DNA of 64,000 nt from Argentina anserina (GCF_933775445.1 NC_065874.1:23010501-23074500); one strand, 5' to 3'. Positions 22,765-34,442 are shown, numbered from the stretch's first letter. Notes: a model not told the origin generated them from the sequence alone. Numbers and translations are program-made.

Positions 22765-24936
22765 ATGGCCACTCTATGGCCAAGCCTGCTGCTATATGCA
22801 TTGGCTATGTGCTTGATAGCCATCAGTGTAGCTGCTAGTGATGATAAATCTTATGTTTATGCATCCCCACCTCCCCCATACATTTACAAATCACCACCAC
22901 CACCACCATCACCATCACCTCCTCCATCCTACATTTACAAGTCACCACCGCCTCCAAAGTCCTCACCTCCTCCCCCTTATGTCTATAAATCACCACCACC
23001 TCCGAAGTCATCACCTCCGCCTCCCTATGTCTACAAGTCACCACCACCACCGAAGTCGTCACCTCCACCTCCTTATGTTTATAAGTCCCCACCACCACCG
23101 AAATCGTCACCTCCTCCTCCCTATGTCTACAAGTCGCCACTACCTCCAAAGTCATCACCTCCTCCTCCTTATGTCTACAAGTCGCCACCTCCACCGAAAT
23201 CTTCACCTCTTCCTCCTTATGTCTACAAATCACCACCACCTCCGAAGTTGTCACCTCCACCTCCTTATGTCTATAAGTCCCCACCACCACCAAAATCGTC
23301 ACCTCCTCCTCCCTATGTTTACAAGTCGCCACCACCTCCAAAGTCGTCACCTCCTCCTCCCTATGTTTACAAGTCCGCACCACCACCGAAATCATCACCT
23401 CCTCCTCCCTATGTTTACAAGTCCCCACCACCACCGAAATCGTCACCTCCTCCTCCCTATGTTTACAAGTCGCCACCACCTCCAAAGTCGTCACCTCCTC
23501 CTCCTTATGTCTATAAGTCACCACCTCCACCGAAATCTTCACATCCTCCTCCTTATGTCTACAAATCACCACCACCTCTGAAGTCATCACCTCTTCCTCC
23601 TTATGTCTACAAGTCACCATCTCCTCCTCGTTATGTCTACAAATCACCACCTCCTCCAAAGTTGTCACCACCCACTCCTTATGTCTATAAGTCGCCACCA
23701 CTGCCAAAATCCTCACCTCCCCCTCCTTATGTCTATAAGTCGCCACCACCACCAAAATCCTCACCTCCTCCTCCCTATGTCTACAAGTCGCCACCACCTC
23801 CAAAGGCGTCACCTTCTCCTCTTTATGTCTACAAGTCACCACCACCACCACCACCATCACCATCACCTCCTCTACCCTACATTTACAAGTCACCTCCTCC
23901 TCCAAAGTCATCACCTCCACCACCATATGTTTACAAGTCTCCACCACCACCATCCCTATCACCTCCTCCTCCTTATGTCTACAAGTCACCACCTCCACCA
24001 AAATCCTCACCTCCTCGTCCTTATGTCTACAAGTCACCACCAGCTCCGAAGTCATCGCCTCCTCCTCCTTATGTCTATAAGTCACCACCTCCACCAAAAT
24101 CCTCACCCCCTCCTCCTTATGTCTACAAGTCACCACCACCTCCAAAGTCGTCACCTACTCCTCCTTATGTGTACAAATCACCACCTCCTCCTCCTTATGT
24201 TTACAAGTCGCCACCACCTCCAAAGTCGTCACCTCCTCTTCCTTATGTCTATAAATCACCACCTCCACTTAAATCCTCACCTCCTCCTCCTTATGTCTAC
24301 AAGTCGCCGCCACCTCCAAAGTCATCACCTCCTCCTCCCTATGTCTACATGTCACCACCTCCACCGAAATCCTCACCTCCTCCTCCTTACGTCTACAAAT
24401 CACCACCACCACCATCACCATCGCCTCCTCCATCCTACATTTACAAGTCACCACCTCCACCACCATACGTTTACAAGTCTCCACCTCCACCATCTCCGTC
24501 ACCTCCTCCTCCTTATGTCTATAAGTCACCACCGCCACGATCACCATCCCCCCCACCACCATACATTTACAAGTCACCACCTCCTCCATCCCCATCACCT
24601 CCTCCACCTTATGTGTACAAGTCACCCCCACCACCTTCTCCATCTCCACCACCTCCGTACATTTATAAATCACCACCGCCACCATCTCCATCACCTCCAC
24701 CACCCTATGTATACAAGTCGCCACCACCACCATCGCCGTCACCTCCTCCTCCTTACATTTACAAGTCTCCTCCTCCTCCATCTCCTTCACCACCCCCGCC
24801 CTATGTTTACAAGTCACCACCACCACCGTCTCCATCACCTCCACCTCCTTATATCTATAAGTCACCACCTCCTCCATCCCCATGTCCCCCTCCTCCTTAT
24901 GTCTACAGTTCACCACCACCACCGTCGCATTACTAA
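22765..24936 (+). CDS. Extensin (Tyr-crosslinking hydroxyproline-rich wall glycoprotein)
   Basis: A single-exon 723-residue protein. Residues 1 to about 25 are a signal peptide (MATLWPSLLLYALAMCLIAISVAA). The rest is a tandem array of a 16-residue unit of the form SPPPPKSSPPPPYVYK, changing in the last third to SPPPPSPSPPPPYIYK. The SPPPP blocks are arabinosylation sites after proline hydroxylation. YVYK/YIYK supplies paired tyrosines for isodityrosine crosslinks by wall peroxidases, so the product is a structural wall network protein. It ends SSPPPPSHY. The ATG at 22,765 starts the signal peptide; an upstream in-frame TTG is not used. Long His-rich ORFs in other frames are shadows of the CCA/CCT repeats. 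Unit variants (PLPPK, SHPPP, PARP) show ordinary repeat drift. It has a truncated neighbour at 25.8 kb. Confidence 0.95.
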   Translation: MATLWPSLLLYALAMCLIAISVAASDDKSYVYASPPPPYIYKSPPPPPSPSPPPSYIYKSPPPPKSSPPPPYVYKSPPPPKSSPPPPYVYKSPPPPKSSPPPPYVYKSPPPPKSSPPPPYVYKSPLPPKSSPPPPYVYKSPPPPKSSPLPPYVYKSPPPPKLSPPPPYVYKSPPPPKSSPPPPYVYKSPPPPKSSPPPPYVYKSAPPPKSSPPPPYVYKSPPPPKSSPPPPYVYKSPPPPKSSPPPPYVYKSPPPPKSSHPPPYVYKSPPPLKSSPLPPYVYKSPSPPRYVYKSPPPPKLSPPTPYVYKSPPLPKSSPPPPYVYKSPPPPKSSPPPPYVYKSPPPPKASPSPLYVYKSPPPPPPSPSPPLPYIYKSPPPPKSSPPPPYVYKSPPPPSLSPPPPYVYKSPPPPKSSPPRPYVYKSPPAPKSSPPPPYVYKSPPPPKSSPPPPYVYKSPPPPKSSPTPPYVYKSPPPPPYVYKSPPPPKSSPPLPYVYKSPPPLKSSPPPPYVYKSPPPPKSSPPPPYVYMSPPPPKSSPPPPYVYKSPPPPSPSPPPSYIYKSPPPPPYVYKSPPPPSPSPPPPYVYKSPPPRSPSPPPPYIYKSPPPPSPSPPPPYVYKSPPPPSPSPPPPYIYKSPPPPSPSPPPPYVYKSPPPPSPSPPPPYIYKSPPPPSPSPPPPYVYKSPPPPSPSPPPPYIYKSPPPPSPCPPPPYVYSSPPPPSHY

Positions 24937-25857
24937 CTTGATACAGTTTATGTTCCCTTTGTGTAAGTATCCTTCGACTATACGAGTATTTCACGTATTT
25001 CTTTTGGTATTTTTGTATATTAGTGTGAGTAAATTACCCAACTCTTCCACACTAACTTTCTTAATACTTTGCATTTTGTAGGGTATAAATTTGTAAAACA
25101 AATAATGGCTACAAGTGAGAGTAATATCCTAAGGATGACTTGCCTACATCTGATCGATCAAAAATGGAGGCGGAACAATGCTTGATATATACTACGAGAG
25201 TGCTTTGCAGCTTTAAATATATATATTTATTTTGTTTTGTTTGAAACCATTTGTTAAACATGATTTACGTATGTTAATTTATTTTCAATTACATGCCTTG
25301 AATTTCAATGTAATCAAAATGACAACATTTGTTCACTTCCTATATGCATTACCAAAACGTTGAAATAAATAAGTATATAGTATTCACTTTGGTATTATTC
25401 TACAATCAGCTTTATATTTGTAATTGCGTATACTATGACCGAAATGTCAACCAAATAAAGAACTTTGCTATGCAAGGGAATTGTATATATATATATATAT
25501 ATATTGAGAGAGAGAGAGAGAGAGAGAGAGAATTTCTTAGCTCCGAATGTCCAGACCGTCCGGATTCGTCCATTCTGGCGCCGGCGACTCACAACGATGG
25601 TGTGTATGGTGCCTGCTGTGTTTCCCCTCCCGGAACTCTTGTCTGTGCCGGCCGGAGCTCCAGCGCCGGCCCACGGAGTCCGAAATCGCAAAATTTCCAC
25701 ACATGCTACATGATTGTACACCTTTTTATGGCTGTTATATTGTTGAAATACAACAACTAATATGCTACAACAAGTCTTCGACTCATTACCTTTCATTTAT
25801 AGGGGGAAATTTATGCCACTAAACCAAATGGTAGTGGACCATTTATGAGTTTTACAA
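24937..25857. other. Extensin 3' flank, duplicated, with microsatellites
   Basis: 24,937-25,485 is the first copy of a flank that recurs at 26,166-26,690. A TA run (about 25,486-25,503) followed by a GA run (about 25,505-25,530) is at its end. A GC-rich insert-like stretch (about 25,535-25,690, rich in CCGG) follows with no gene. 25,702-25,857 is homologous to 47,408-47,550. Confidence 0.7.
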
Positions 25858-26165
25858 ATTTATACCCTCCCCCATACATTTACAAATCACCACCATCACC
25901 ATCACCATCACCTTCTCCACCATACATTTATAAGTCATCACCTCCTCCCCCTTATGTCTATAAGTCTCCACCTCCTCCTCCTTACATTTACAAGTCTCCT
26001 CCTCCTCTATCTCCTTCACCACCCCCACCCTATGTTTACAAGTCACCACCACCACCGTCTCCATCACCTCCACCTCCTTATATCTTTAAGTCACCACCTT
26101 CTCCATCTCCATCTCCCCCTCCTACTTATGTCTACAGTTCACCACCACCACTGTCACATTACTAA
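25845..26165 (+). pseudogene. Truncated extensin copy without signal peptide
   Basis: An ORF of about 106 codons carries extensin units (SPPPPPYIYK, SPSPPPPYVYK, ending SSPPPLSHY) nearly matching the C-terminal part of the long extensin at 22.8-24.9 kb. Homology begins at about 25,862 (CCTCCCCCATACATTTACAAATC), which corresponds to codon ~30 of the long gene. Everything before that, including the signal peptide, is absent, and the bases before it are unrelated to the long gene's upstream region. Its 3' flank is collinear with the long gene's 3' flank, so it arose by local duplication with a large internal/5' deletion. Without a signal peptide it should not reach the wall, so it is called a pseudogene. 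Expression as a cytosolic peptide is not excluded. Confidence 0.8.
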
Positions 26166-26690
26166 GTTGATGCAGTTTATGTTCCCTTTGTGTAAGTTCC
26201 TTCGACTATATGAGTATTTCACGTATTTCTTTTGGTACTATTGTATATTAGTGTGAGTAAGCTATCCAACTTTTTTACATTAATTTTCTTATTAAGGTAG
26301 TATTTTTGCATTTTGCAGGGTATAAAATTTTAAAACAACAAGTGATAGTACTATCCTGACTTGCCTGCATCTAATCGATCGAAAATGGTGGCGGAACAAT
26401 GCTTGATATATACTACGAAAGTGCTTTGTAGCTTTAAATATATATATATATATATATATTTTTAAAACCAGTTGTTAAACATGATTTACTTATGTTGAGT
26501 CATTTTCGATTACATGTCTTTAATTTCAATGTAATCAAATGGACACCATTTGTTCATTTTCGATATGCATTACCAAAACGTTGAAATAAATACGTACAAT
26601 ATTCACTTCGGTTCTATTCTGCAATCAACTTTATCTTTGTAATTGCATATACAATGACTGAAAAGTCAACTAAATAAAGGGAGTTGTATA
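26166..26690 (+). repeat. Second copy of the extensin 3' flank
   Basis: Collinear with 24,937-25,485: shared landmarks include GCAGTTTATGTTCCCTTTGT, ACGTATTTCTTTTGGTA and GCGGAACAATGCTTGATATA. A TA microsatellite sits at about 26,440-26,460. Confidence 0.85.
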
Positions 26691-26699
26691 TGTGAGCCT

Positions 26700-27240
26700 A
26701 CATAGCACGGAAGCTTGCATTGACGACCGATTCCCGCTTCGGAAGCGGAAGCAGGAGCGGAAGCGTGGGGAACCGCGACGGAAGCGCGATTCCAGAAAAG
26801 GAGGGTTTGGGAGCGTGGTGGAAGCGTTGGCTTCCAAATTGGAAGCGCAATTCCTTCCCTTCCTCTATTTCATCAATCAATGTCTTGAGTCTCTTCTTGT
26901 CGTCTCATCTTCTTTCAATTTCTTCAAGTGGTTAAAGATCAATAGCATTAATTGATCTAATGTGTCAGAGAAAAGAGAAAGAGCTGCGGAGAGATATGAA
27001 GAAAATCTTGATGAGACAGAGAGAAGACGAACCTTTTTTTATTCAATTTCATCTAGTGATGTCTCTTTGACTTGCACGTGGCCAATACCTTCACATTATA
27101 CTAGACATTCTTTTGAAAGAAAATTTTAATATTGCTATAACCAAGGATAATCATGATTTAGAAAAGAAGTTATTAATAGTTATCAAGTTATTTTAAAACT
27201 GGATAAAATAATTAAAAAATAAAAGATAAAAATAATATAT
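26700..27240. repeat. GGAAGCG-rich repeat, left part of an interrupted element
   Basis: From 26,706 to 26,860 the motif GGAAGCG (or GGAAGC) recurs about ten times. The complementary CGCTTCC motif is dense at 34,512-34,585, just beyond the copia element. The simplest reading is one repeat, perhaps a non-autonomous DNA element with subterminal motifs, split by the copia insertion and a deletion. No transposase is present. 26,870-27,240 is AT-rich with no gene. Confidence 0.45.
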
Positions 27241-27425
27241 TGATGCAGGATGAAATAATTGTGTATTATTGAATGATATGGTGGCCTATATATAGGCATT
27301 TACAAAACCACAATCCCGTAGGATTCGGAGTCCTAATCTATTACGGAGATGCTAATCTATCTCCTAACAGGAAACCTATTAGGCTAAGACACACATAAGG
27401 GTAAAATAGTAATTCTCCCGGAACA
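27241..27425 (-). repeat. Copia 3' LTR
   Basis: On the minus strand it runs TGTTCCGGGAG...CCTGCATCA with TG...CA ends and a TATA-like CCTATATATAGG. It is directly preceded by the polypurine tract ACAAGGGGGAG (27,426-27,436). Confidence 0.85.
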
Positions 27426-27612
27426 CTCCCCCTTGTGTCGCATGCCTAGGTTGCATGGTGCACATATCGTTGCCTCGGTAAAAACCTTGTCAAGCAAAAC
27501 AAAAACCTCTTGGGTAAAACAAAAGCTTGATCGAAGGGAAAAAGAGCACAACGCACCAACTACTTAAGGATCTTAACATGTGATGTAGACTCCCCCTGAA
27601 GTCTACCAAACT

Positions 27613-30600
27613 CTAATGTTCCGATAAACGACGCATGCCAATGCTCTTCACATGTTTCACAAAAGTAGATTTAGGCAAAGACTTGGTGAACAAATCCGCA
27701 ACATTGGATTCTGAACTCACTTGATTGATCTGAACATTCAAGAACTTATGTTGTTGAACGTTGTAGAAGAACTTAGGCGAAATATGCTTGGTGTTGTCTC
27801 CCTTGATGAAACCTAACTTTGTCTGCTCTATGCAAGTAGCATTATCTTCATAAATGCACGTAGGTTGATCAGTTGTAGAGACTAATCCACAAGAATCACG
27901 AATATGGCGAACAAGTGATCGTAGCCAAACACATTCTTTAACTACTTCATGGAGAGCGATGATCTCCGCGTGATTCGAAGAAGTAGCAACAAGAGTTTGC
28001 TTTGTGGATCTCCAAGATATCGCCATATTCCCAATGGTAAACACATAACCGGTTTGAGAACGAGCCTTGTGAGGGTCAGAGAGGTACCCTGCGTCGGCAT
28101 AACCAACTAACAAGTTGTTTGGAGTCTTTGCATCGGGGGAAAGAGCTGCATGGGACCGGTTGCTGCTCTCGGCATCACGCACGGTCTCCACGCCATGGCG
28201 GCCGGCGGCGTCGCTGCGGCGTACGGCGGCAAGGCCGGGGTCGGCGACGGCGGTGGTGTGGGGAGATACCGTGGCGGTGTTCTCTCTGCAATAGGGGTAG
28301 AACAATCCCATGTCAAGGGAACCTTTCAAGTATCGAAACAAATGCTTGATTCCATTCCAATGACGTAGCGTAGGTGCGGAGCTAAATCTAGCTAATAAGT
28401 TCACTGCGAAAGATATGTCCGGTCTAGTGCATTAAGCAAGATACAATAGTGCCCCAATCGCACTAAGGTATGGAACTTCAAGACCAAGAACTTCTTCATC
28501 ATCCTGTTTAGGACGGAAGGGATCCTTCTTGATATCTAGACTTCGGACGACCATGGGAGTAGACAATGGACTGCATAGATCCATATTGAAGCGTCGAAGC
28601 ATCTTCTGCGTGTAATTTGACTGATGCACTAAGATGCCGTCGGCCCTATGCACAAGTTCAAGGCCGAGACAGAATTTCGTCCTCCCTAGGTCTTTCATCT
28701 CAAATTCCGACTTCAAATAAGACACGGTCTCTTCAATCTCATCAAGAGTACCGATTATGTTCATGTCATCAACGTAGACCGCAACGATGACGAATCCGGA
28801 ATTTGTCTTTCGTATGAACACGCATGGGCATAGTTCATCATTCTTGTAACCCCTTCTCACCAAGTATTGATGCAACCGATTGTACCACATTCTTCCGGAT
28901 TGCTTTAACCCGTACAACGAACGACGTAATCTGACTGCATGAGCACTCCGTGGTCTGGAGGCACTTGATGGAGGTAAAGGTAGTCCCTCTGGAGCTTTCA
29001 TGTATATCTCTGCGTCAAGATCCCCATAGAGATAAGCTGTGACCACATCCATAAGCTGCATGTTTAGTCTTTCGGACACTACCAGACTAATAAGGTAGTG
29101 GAAGGTAATGATGTCCATAACAGGAGAATAAGTCTCTTCATAGTCAATACCAGGTCGTTGTGAGAATCCTTGCGCCACGAGTCTTGCCTTATAGCGCACG
29201 ATCTAGTTCATCTCATTACGCTTACGAACGAAGACCCATTTATGTCCAACAGGTTTGACATCTCTTGGTGTCAATTCAACCTTTCCGAAGACTTCTCGCT
29301 TCGCTAATGAGTCAAGTTCTGCCTGGATTGCTTCCTTCCATTTCGGCCAATCTGCTCTGTGTTCGCATTCAGCTACAGAGCGAGGTTCAACGTCGTCTTC
29401 AGATATGATCTCATGTGCGACGGAATAAGCGAAAACGTCATCAATGCATGTAGTGGCTCGGTTTCGGACCGACTGCTCACTTGTGTAGTTCACTGAGATT
29501 TCGTTGTTCTCTGGCATCAAACAAGGTTCCATAGCGTCCCACGGAAACACTTGAGTTGATTCATGGACATAGCTGTAATCAGAGACAACTTCATACGATG
29601 GTGATTCATCGTTGATGACGCGCTGTGCCTTAGTCATTCGCTTCTTTCTAGGTTTTGAATCCCTAGAGTTTATCGGTCTCCCCCTTTTTCTTTGAGGAGC
29701 CGAGGCCGAAGCTGCTCCATGCCGGGCCATCTCGGCATCGTCGCCACAAGGGGCGCCGGCAACACCACGGCGTACGGTGGTGCCGCCGCCGGCCTCCGTC
29801 CCACTGTCAGGGGCGGTGCCAACGTTGCTAGGTCCAGGAGCTTGTCTTCCACGCCCGTATTTCGGGACATCCAACCGTGCCGGTACGTTCGCAGCGGGTA
29901 TGTTTGATCTCGTCACTTTAGCAATATCTACAAAGCCGTCGGGCATCGAATCCGCGACTTTCTGGAGGTCGATAATGCGTTGCACTTCTAACTCGCTTTG
30001 AGCAGTGCGGGGATCATAATGAGACATAGTGGGGACACACCACGTCAATTCCTGACGTTCATTTGGAATGATAACATTCCCATCTCCCCTTAACGACGGG
30101 AAGCATGTCTCATCAAAGTGACAATCTGCAAATCTTGTAGTAAAGAGATCTCCGGTGGTTGGTTCTAAGTAGCGGACAATCGTTGGGGAATTATAGCCAA
30201 CATAGATACCTAATCGTCTCTGAGGACCCATCTTAGTACGCAGCGGAGGCGTAATAGGCACATAAACGGCTCAACCAAAGATGCGTAAGTGTGAAATATT
30301 GGGTTCGTAACCAGTTACCATCTGGTACGCACTAAACGCTTGGTTAGCCGCGGGTCGGAAACGAATAAGTGTCGCTGCATGCAACACCGCATATCCCCAC
30401 GCAGAGACCGGCAGGTTAGTACCCATAACCATTGCCCGAGCAACAAGCTGAATACGCTTGATGGTAGCCTCTGCTAGACCGTTCTGTGAATGAACATGAG
30501 GAACGGGATGTTCAACTTCGATCCCAATGGACATGCAGTAATCATCAAAAGTTTTGGAGGTGAATTCTCCAGCATTATCCAAACGAATGGATTTGATAGG

Positions 30601-31599
30601 ATAATCGGGGTGGTGAGCCCGAAGTTTGATGATCTCAGCTAATAACTTAGCAAATGCAGCATTCCTTGTGGATAGCAAAGCGACGTGTGACCAACGCGTC
30701 GATGCATCAACCAATACCATGAAATATCGAAAAGGTCTGCATTCTAGTTTAATAGGTCCACAAATGTCACCTTGGATACGTTGTAAGAATGGAATGTTCT
30801 CGGTTGAAACCTTAGCAAAAGAAGGACTTCCTTGAAATTTAGCAAGAGAACAAGCTTTGCAAAACGAGCGATGGGCATCAGAAATTGCCATGGAGGCATG
30901 TGAAAGCACGGGAGGCATCATAAGCTCCTGTGAAGGAGGGGATGCCGCCACCGACGGCATGAAAGCCGTGGAGCTGCCGAGTGGGGCATGCTCGGCCACA
31001 CCATGCGGTGCATGGGTAGGCACGGCCTCACCGTGCGGAGCACGGGTGAGGTGATCATCCAATCGCTTCCGGGACTTGAAAAATGGATGACCATGTGAAT
31101 TCTTAAGAATTCTAATCATCATATCACGTCCAGGGTGCCCGAGATGGGCATGCCAAAGCATATAAGAGTCCGAATCACAAAAGTTGCGTTCAACCGCATA
31201 TGATTCAAAGATCCGAATGGAAGTAAGATACAATCCATTCCCAAGACTCTTCATCTTCTCTAAGATGCGGCGATGGCCTGCTTTCTCAGAGGTAACACAA
31301 AGATATTCCTCTCCATTCTCAACATAAGTATCTAGGTGAAAACCATTGGCACGTATGTCCTTAAAACTTAGCAAGGTGCGGGGAGACTTCGGCGCATAAA
31401 GAGCGTCTACGACGTTAAGAGTTGTACCATTAGGCAACATGAAAGAAGCAGTGCCTCTTCCTTGAATGATGGATTTCGAGCCAATCATTGTAGTCATCGA
31501 AGAAGTCGAAAACACTAGATCCGTGAACAACTGCCTGTGCCGTAGGACAGTGTGGGTGGTTCCGCAATCAGCTAGACATTCGATTTCACCGCGGGACAT
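27613..31599 (-). pseudogene. Copia pol polyprotein: PR-INT-RT-RNase H
   Basis: One continuous frame of about 1,328 codons broken only by three nonsense codons, at 30,271-30,273 (TGA), 29,203-29,205 (TAG) and 28,432-28,434 (TAA). Protease: ADCGTTHT near the start. GAG-pre-integrase WHAHLGHPG, zinc-binding CKAC, integrase core with GDICGP, RLDNAGEF and LAEATIKR. Reverse transcriptase with KARLVAQGF, AYLYGDL and YVDDMNI. RNase H with SSNHAEIIAL and YEDNATCI, ending in the usual VADLFTKSL. It starts at ATG right after a TTTTGTAG acceptor-like site. Three GC-rich, Ala/Pro/Gly/His-rich in-frame segments interrupt the conserved domains (about 30,900-31,060, 29,690-29,880, 28,130-28,300). It would act in the cytoplasmic particle and nucleus to copy and integrate the element. 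Confidence 0.9.
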
Positions 31600-32554
31600 C
31601 TACAAAATGACAATTAAGAGAGTCAGCGATACGGGAACAATTCTATACAATACGCCGTAGGATATTGTAAGAATGGGAATCGGAACAAAGGTCGATCCCA
31701 TCGAATGTATCACATGGCAATAGTACTACATTCTTCAACTAAAGAGTTGGAAATTATGGTATTGAAGCAGTGAAATACCAAACAGTAAACTAGGGTGGTA
31801 TAAACCATCCAAAAATGGTGTGGAAAACGCACACAAAAAGTACCGGTGAGTGCATATAACGGACTTGGAGAAAACCGGAAAACCATGTCAAAAGAACTCA
31901 AAACCGGGTGAATTTTGGACGAGGAAAACGTGGCAGCAGGGACTGCTGCAATATGCCGGAAAAAATAACGAGAAATGACGAAAAAAAATCGTCGGAAAAC
32001 TCGTTGGAAAACCGGCGGCACCGATTGCCGGAAAACCGGCTGGCGGCTGTCGGAACTGGCCGGTATGGAGGCCGGAACTTCAGGTCCGACAGGGGACGCC
32101 GGCAGGAACCGGTTGGCGGTGCCGGAAATGCCGGGAAATGGCCGGAAGACGGCGTATACGCCGGCAAAACGTGCCGGAAACGCCTGAATAGTAACCGGGT
32201 CCGGCCAAGGCAAAACGACGTCGTTTTCGACGTTCCGAGGTTCGTTTTCCGAATTTTAAGTTCCAAATTCACAATGTAGTGCTATTGGGGTCCCATGTGA
32301 CCCAAAAAGCGTCCAATTTAAAAACCACGTGAGTTGCACACGTTGATCATCATGCTAAGTGTCGGATAAATAAAATTCTCAAAGAGATCGTCTTGTAAGC
32401 AAGAAATGAGAAATTTTATTGAATGCCAATCTTTAATACATCACACATGGACTTCTAATTCCAAAATCAAAAGACTATTACAAAGTCAATGAAAATAACA
32501 ATGGCGGTCGGCCATAACAATACTTGAGTCATAAAGCTAAAGAAGCTAAAACGA
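31600..32554 (-). other. Copia gag-pol spacer
   Basis: About 950 bases between the gag stop and the pol ATG hold no conserved coding sequence. The middle (31,900-32,215) is very rich in CCGG/GCCGGAA motifs, giving chance ORFs on both strands. The pol-proximal end is ATTGTCATTTTGTAG|ATG, an acceptor-like junction. In copia elements, splicing is known to separate gag and pol expression, so this spacer could be part of an intron in one transcript form. Confidence 0.55.
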
Positions 32555-33621
32555 CTAATCAAAGTCGGGAGTATCCATGGTAGCAACCGGAGGCCTAGCC
32601 TTAGAAGCAAGGGGCTCGGGTTTCATGGAGATATGGTGAGTCTCGATCTCAGGGTCCTCATCCACATGATTCGATTCGGGTTGTAGAAACTTCTTGTAGG
32701 CGGAGTAAGCCTTGATCATCTCTTTGCTAGCGCGACAATCGCGATTAAAGTGCTTGAAAGAGCCACATTTGAAGCATGGAAACTTGCCATTACCGGAAGT
32801 GGAGGCATTAGGAGGCGCACGGCCTCCTTGGAGTTTGGGACGGGGACGGCCTCCCCCGGAGGGTGCGGCGCCGCCACCATCACGGGTCCAAGTATTGGAC
32901 CGAGGCCGAGATCGGCCTTGTTGCCTCCCACCACGAGAGTTGTTATTTTGGTGCTGATATGGAGCGTTCCTTGATTGATTCTTTTGCTTAGGAGCTTTCC
33001 CATAGTTAGACTGTGGCGTAGAAATTCTTTTAGTGCCAACATGTCTATTGTTGTTGTTGAGGAGAATCTCAGAATGTCTCTCCTTCTTAGCCAAGAGTGC
33101 CATTAAGTCGGCAAAAGACCGGATCTTCCCTTCCTCTACATGAGTGCGGTACGTATGAGCTTGAACCTCATAGTTGATTGGAAACGTGTCCAATGTCTTA
33201 TTGAGAAGATCTAGGTCGGTCTTGATGACACCAACGGTGCCAAGATCGGATTGCAAGCATAGCATGTTCTGATTGAAATCATCCACTCTCTTATAGTCCA
33301 ATAGACGGATGTTATCCCATCTAACGGTCAATTCAGGAAGAAGCTTATCATGAACGTTGTTGTACCGCAAGCGTAGTTTGTCCCATAATTCTTTAGGATC
33401 TTTTACGTTCAAGTATTGCCTCTTGAGAGTTACATGGATGTGACGTCTCATGAAGATGAGAGTCTGAGTCTTAGCCATGGGTGGGAAATCAGCAGGAGGG
33501 TCGGCAAACAAGCCTTCAATCCCTCGGCTCTCAAAAGCGAGTTCCATGTCGGAAACCCAGCGGTGGTATTCCTTTCCTTCTAGATCAAGAAGGCCAAATT
33601 CCGGTCGAGTGGCGATGACAT
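32555..33621 (-). pseudogene. Copia gag
   Basis: The open part runs from about 33,640 to the stop at 32,555, with the usual copia gag features: LLDLEGKEYHRWVSDME near the start, an alpha-helical capsid region (LWDKLRLRYN, LPINYE-like), and a CCHC zinc knuckle CFKCGSFKHFNRDC near the C terminus, preceded by a Gly/Arg-rich RNA-binding stretch. The only good ATG, at 33,621 directly after a TTTTGTAG acceptor-like site, is out of frame with this ORF and meets a stop after 13 codons. So gag cannot be translated from it as the sequence stands. The next in-frame ATG is at 33,547. Confidence 0.85.
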
Positions 33622-34442
33622 CTACAAAACGAATACGGAATCGATTAGATTCAAGTATAATAGGAATTAGAAGGGGTGACGTATATGGTCACAAGAAAAA
33701 TCGATGCAAGCGGCGATACTCATGATCGCACCCAAAACAGCGGTGCACTCAGGCGACCACACGAAAATCGATTAACTTCCCTTTCAAAAGAATCGTGACT
33801 CCCCCAGGACCGTCACACAGAAAACATCGACCAAGAGGGGAAACCCATCCCTCTATAGTCTCATCGGCATTATAAGAAAGGTCGGAATTAAGACAAGAAG
33901 AAGGCTAATAGCGCCCGATATAATATATCTATACGTTCAAAAGCGGGAACGTTTATGAAAAATTTACCTTTGAAGGTTTGTAGTATACGGGAGTAGCTTC
34001 TCTTGAGCGAAGTCCTTGCTTGTGAATTTCACGTCTCTTGCGTGAATATGCGGGAGGAGCCATTTTGAAGGCTTTGATGCAGGGACTTGCGGGGCAAAAA
34101 GATGTTTTTGTGGAGCGAATGCGGAGGAGACCCTGCGGTGCTGCGTGCAGGGGCTGCGGGGCTGCGTGCAGGGCTTGCTGGCAGGGGCTGCAGGGGGGGG
34201 GTTGCAGCAGGGGCTGCAGGGGATGCAGGGGGGGGGGGGGCTGCGGCAGGGGCTGCAGGGGGGGTTGCAGCAGGGGTTGCAGGAGCTGCAGGGGCTGCGG
34301 CGATGCGGTGGCAGCGATGCGGCGGCGAGCAGGAGGTGCGCCGGCGATGCGGTGGCAGCGATGCGGCCGGCGGAGAAAAGAGAAGAGAAGAAAAAATAGG
34401 GCTCTAAAAGTTCAGGGTTTTAGGGCAAAGTGCGTGATAACG
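33622..34442 (-). other. Copia 5' leader with G/C tandem repeats and PBS remnant
   Basis: Next to the 5' LTR the minus strand reads CGTTATCACGCAC, a weak match to a tRNA-iMet primer site. 34,130-34,370 is a low-complexity array built of CTGCAGCCCCTGC-like units and C/G homopolymers (for example 34,187-34,201 and 34,230-34,240). No ORF here is credible. Confidence 0.65.

Noticed and set aside
22835..25081. Very long His- or Val/Glu/Lys-rich ORFs on both strands over the extensin gene
   Set aside because: They are other-frame readings of the CCA/CCT/TAC repeat codons and lack any independent start or domain logic.
31898..32279. Overlapping ORFs of about 120 codons on both strands in the copia spacer
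   Set aside because: Both arise from the CCGG-rich low-complexity stretch; neither has a recognisable domain.
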